The notes under the pieces were generated by a model. That model was not told the DNA's origin. It saw nothing but the letters and a program-made list of their open reading frames with translations, and searched no databases. Shown in pieces: positions 5,098 through 6,050 of a stretch of DNA of 6,050 bases. The translations under genes and the position numbers were made by a program. How positions within the stretch are numbered: position 1 is the stretch's first letter; every line of letters begins with the position of its first letter. The stretch comes from Veillonellaceae bacterium. GTDB lineage: Bacteria; Bacillota_C; Negativicutes; Veillonellales; Veillonellaceae. Where the stretch lies: contig CADFKY010000062.1 in the NCBI GenBank assembly GCA_902834965.1, positions 1-6,050 of the forward strand, in the 5' to 3' direction.

Positions 5098-6050
5098 TTA
5101 TAAATCCTTTACTACATCAGCTAACTTTTCTTTCAAAGCTTCCAATTTTTTGCTCATAAATTCCAATTCGCTCTTAGCTCGTGAATCATCTTCATAGGAC
5201 AAGAATGAATGCAACACATCAAGTACATCTTGGTTGTCTACAGAAATAATTTCTTTCCAATCTTGTAAGATAGTTTTACGGCCAATCCCTTTTACTTGTT
5301 TACGATATTCTGTGGGTGTCATATTAAAATGCTTTTTAAAAGCCACATTAAAGGCTTTCACATCGACAAATCCACAATCACTTGCAATTCTTGCGACAGC
5401 CTCATCCGTACTAGCTAATCGAACAGTAGCATCACGGATTCTCAACCGCAATACATACTCAACAAATGAAATTCCCATTTGTCGTTTAAAAAACTGCGAT
5501 GTATAGGCAACATTATAGCCCCCAATTTTCGCAATATCTTCTAGTTCTATTTTCTGCTCATAATGCTCATCAATATAGGTAATCATATTATCAAAAGATG
5601 CCGGTTTTATATCGCCAGGTCTAGCATTTTCGTGAACCTTTTTTATAGGATCAAACTCTCTAAATACATCACCGGCCAAAGCTAAGTAATGATGTTCTAT
5701 CCACATTCGGTGTACTGGGCTTTCACCTTTAATCATCAATAACATCGTCATAGCAGCATGATGGCGTAAGGTTGTAAAGAATTCATTATGACGTGTACTA
5801 TCATCTGACCGCAAAACAAATTGGTACGTCCCAAAATCCGGATCATACTGTTGGTAAAATTCATTACCTACATGGATGATAAAGGCTATAGTATCCTCTT
5901 CAAGGGCTAATGTTGCATGCCCTACTTGAGGCGAGATAATCACAATATCAAGAGGTTTCAACGTAAAAACTTCTCCATTACAACTCATCTCAACGCTACC
6001 TTTTAACAAGATAAAAATCTCTGTTTCTGCATGCCAGTTGTAATGATATG
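5098..6050 (-). CDS. AraC-family transcriptional regulator, paralogue of araC-1, N-terminus cut by window edge (araC-2)
   Basis: The reading frame is open to the right edge; 316 residues are visible, and comparison with araC-1 shows that about 24 N-terminal residues are missing. The visible part begins YHYNWH, so the TTG at 6009 is internal and not the start. It has the same cupin segment (ILLKG, PQVGHATLALEED), the same double helix-turn-helix and the same C-terminal extension with a charged helical end. In the 97-residue DNA-binding region I count about 76 identities to araC-1. The putative recognition helices (around NVAYTSQFFKRQ and DVKAFNVAFKKHF) differ from araC-1 by only one or two residues each, so both proteins probably bind nearly the same site. 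The sensor domains differ more, which may mean different ligands. It lies upstream of the SemiSWEET gene as araC-1 lies upstream of ttdA. Its promoter is outside the window. Confidence 0.92.
   Translation of the reverse strand, partial: YHYNWHAETEIFILLKGSVEMSCNGEVFTLKPLDIVIISPQVGHATLALEEDTIAFIIHVGNEFYQQYDPDFGTYQFVLRSDDSTRHNEFFTTLRHHAAMTMLLMIKGESPVHRMWIEHHYLALAGDVFREFDPIKKVHENARPGDIKPASFDNMITYIDEHYEQKIELEDIAKIGGYNVAYTSQFFKRQMGISFVEYVLRLRIRDATVRLASTDEAVARIASDCGFVDVKAFNVAFKKHFNMTPTEYRKQVKGIGRKTILQDWKEIISVDNQDVLDVLHSFLSYEDDSRAKSELEFMSKKLEALKEKLADVVKDL

Noticed and set aside
5098..6009. araC-2 as a complete gene starting with TTG at 6009
   Set aside because: The frame stays open to the window edge and the residues before the TTG align with araC-1 residues 25-37, so the TTG is internal.

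Overview
The window is AT-rich, bacterial, and almost entirely transcribed from the minus strand. Strong GGAGG ribosome binding sites, short hairpin-plus-T terminators and the style of the proteins suggest a low-GC anaerobe of the Firmicutes/Negativicutes, most like Veillonella. That assignment is recognition and inference, since no rRNA or marker gene is present.

Layout in the direction of transcription (right to left). (1) An AraC-family regulator (araC-2), cut by the right edge at 6050 and ending at 5098. (2) A 398-bp gap with degenerate 17-bp repeats, a terminator (4891-4923), a putative operator/promoter (4749-4781) and a leader. (3) A SemiSWEET-type small transporter (4699-4433). (4) A 196-bp gap with 24-bp tandem repeats (4363-4416), a good sigma70-like promoter (4327-4356) and a terminator (4294-4325) overlapping its predicted start point. 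(5) A second, closely related AraC regulator (araC-1, 4236-3208). (6) A 385-bp gap with a terminator (3046-3079), three copies of a 17-bp box and a putative operator/promoter (2901-2933). (7) A two-subunit iron-sulfur hydro-lyase of the L(+)-tartrate dehydratase type (ttdA 2822-1920, ttdB 1920-1309, overlapping by one base). (8) An intrinsic terminator (1252-1284) inside the transcription unit. (9) An SLC13/DASS-type anion permease (starts at 1204, runs off the left edge).

Working model: imported L-tartrate, or a related hydroxy-dicarboxylate, is dehydrated by TtdAB to oxaloacetate, which would enter the reductive C4-dicarboxylate pathway. The two paralogous AraC proteins probably read very similar DNA sites. 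The two non-regulator promoters (ttdA and SemiSWEET) share an identical 14-bp block at the same distance from an aligned -10 hexamer, so the SemiSWEET gene and the ttd operon probably belong to one regulon. The regulator, terminator, box and operator arrangement occurs twice and looks like a duplicated cassette with different cargo genes. I see no CRISPR array, insertion sequence, tRNA/rRNA, phage gene or defence system.
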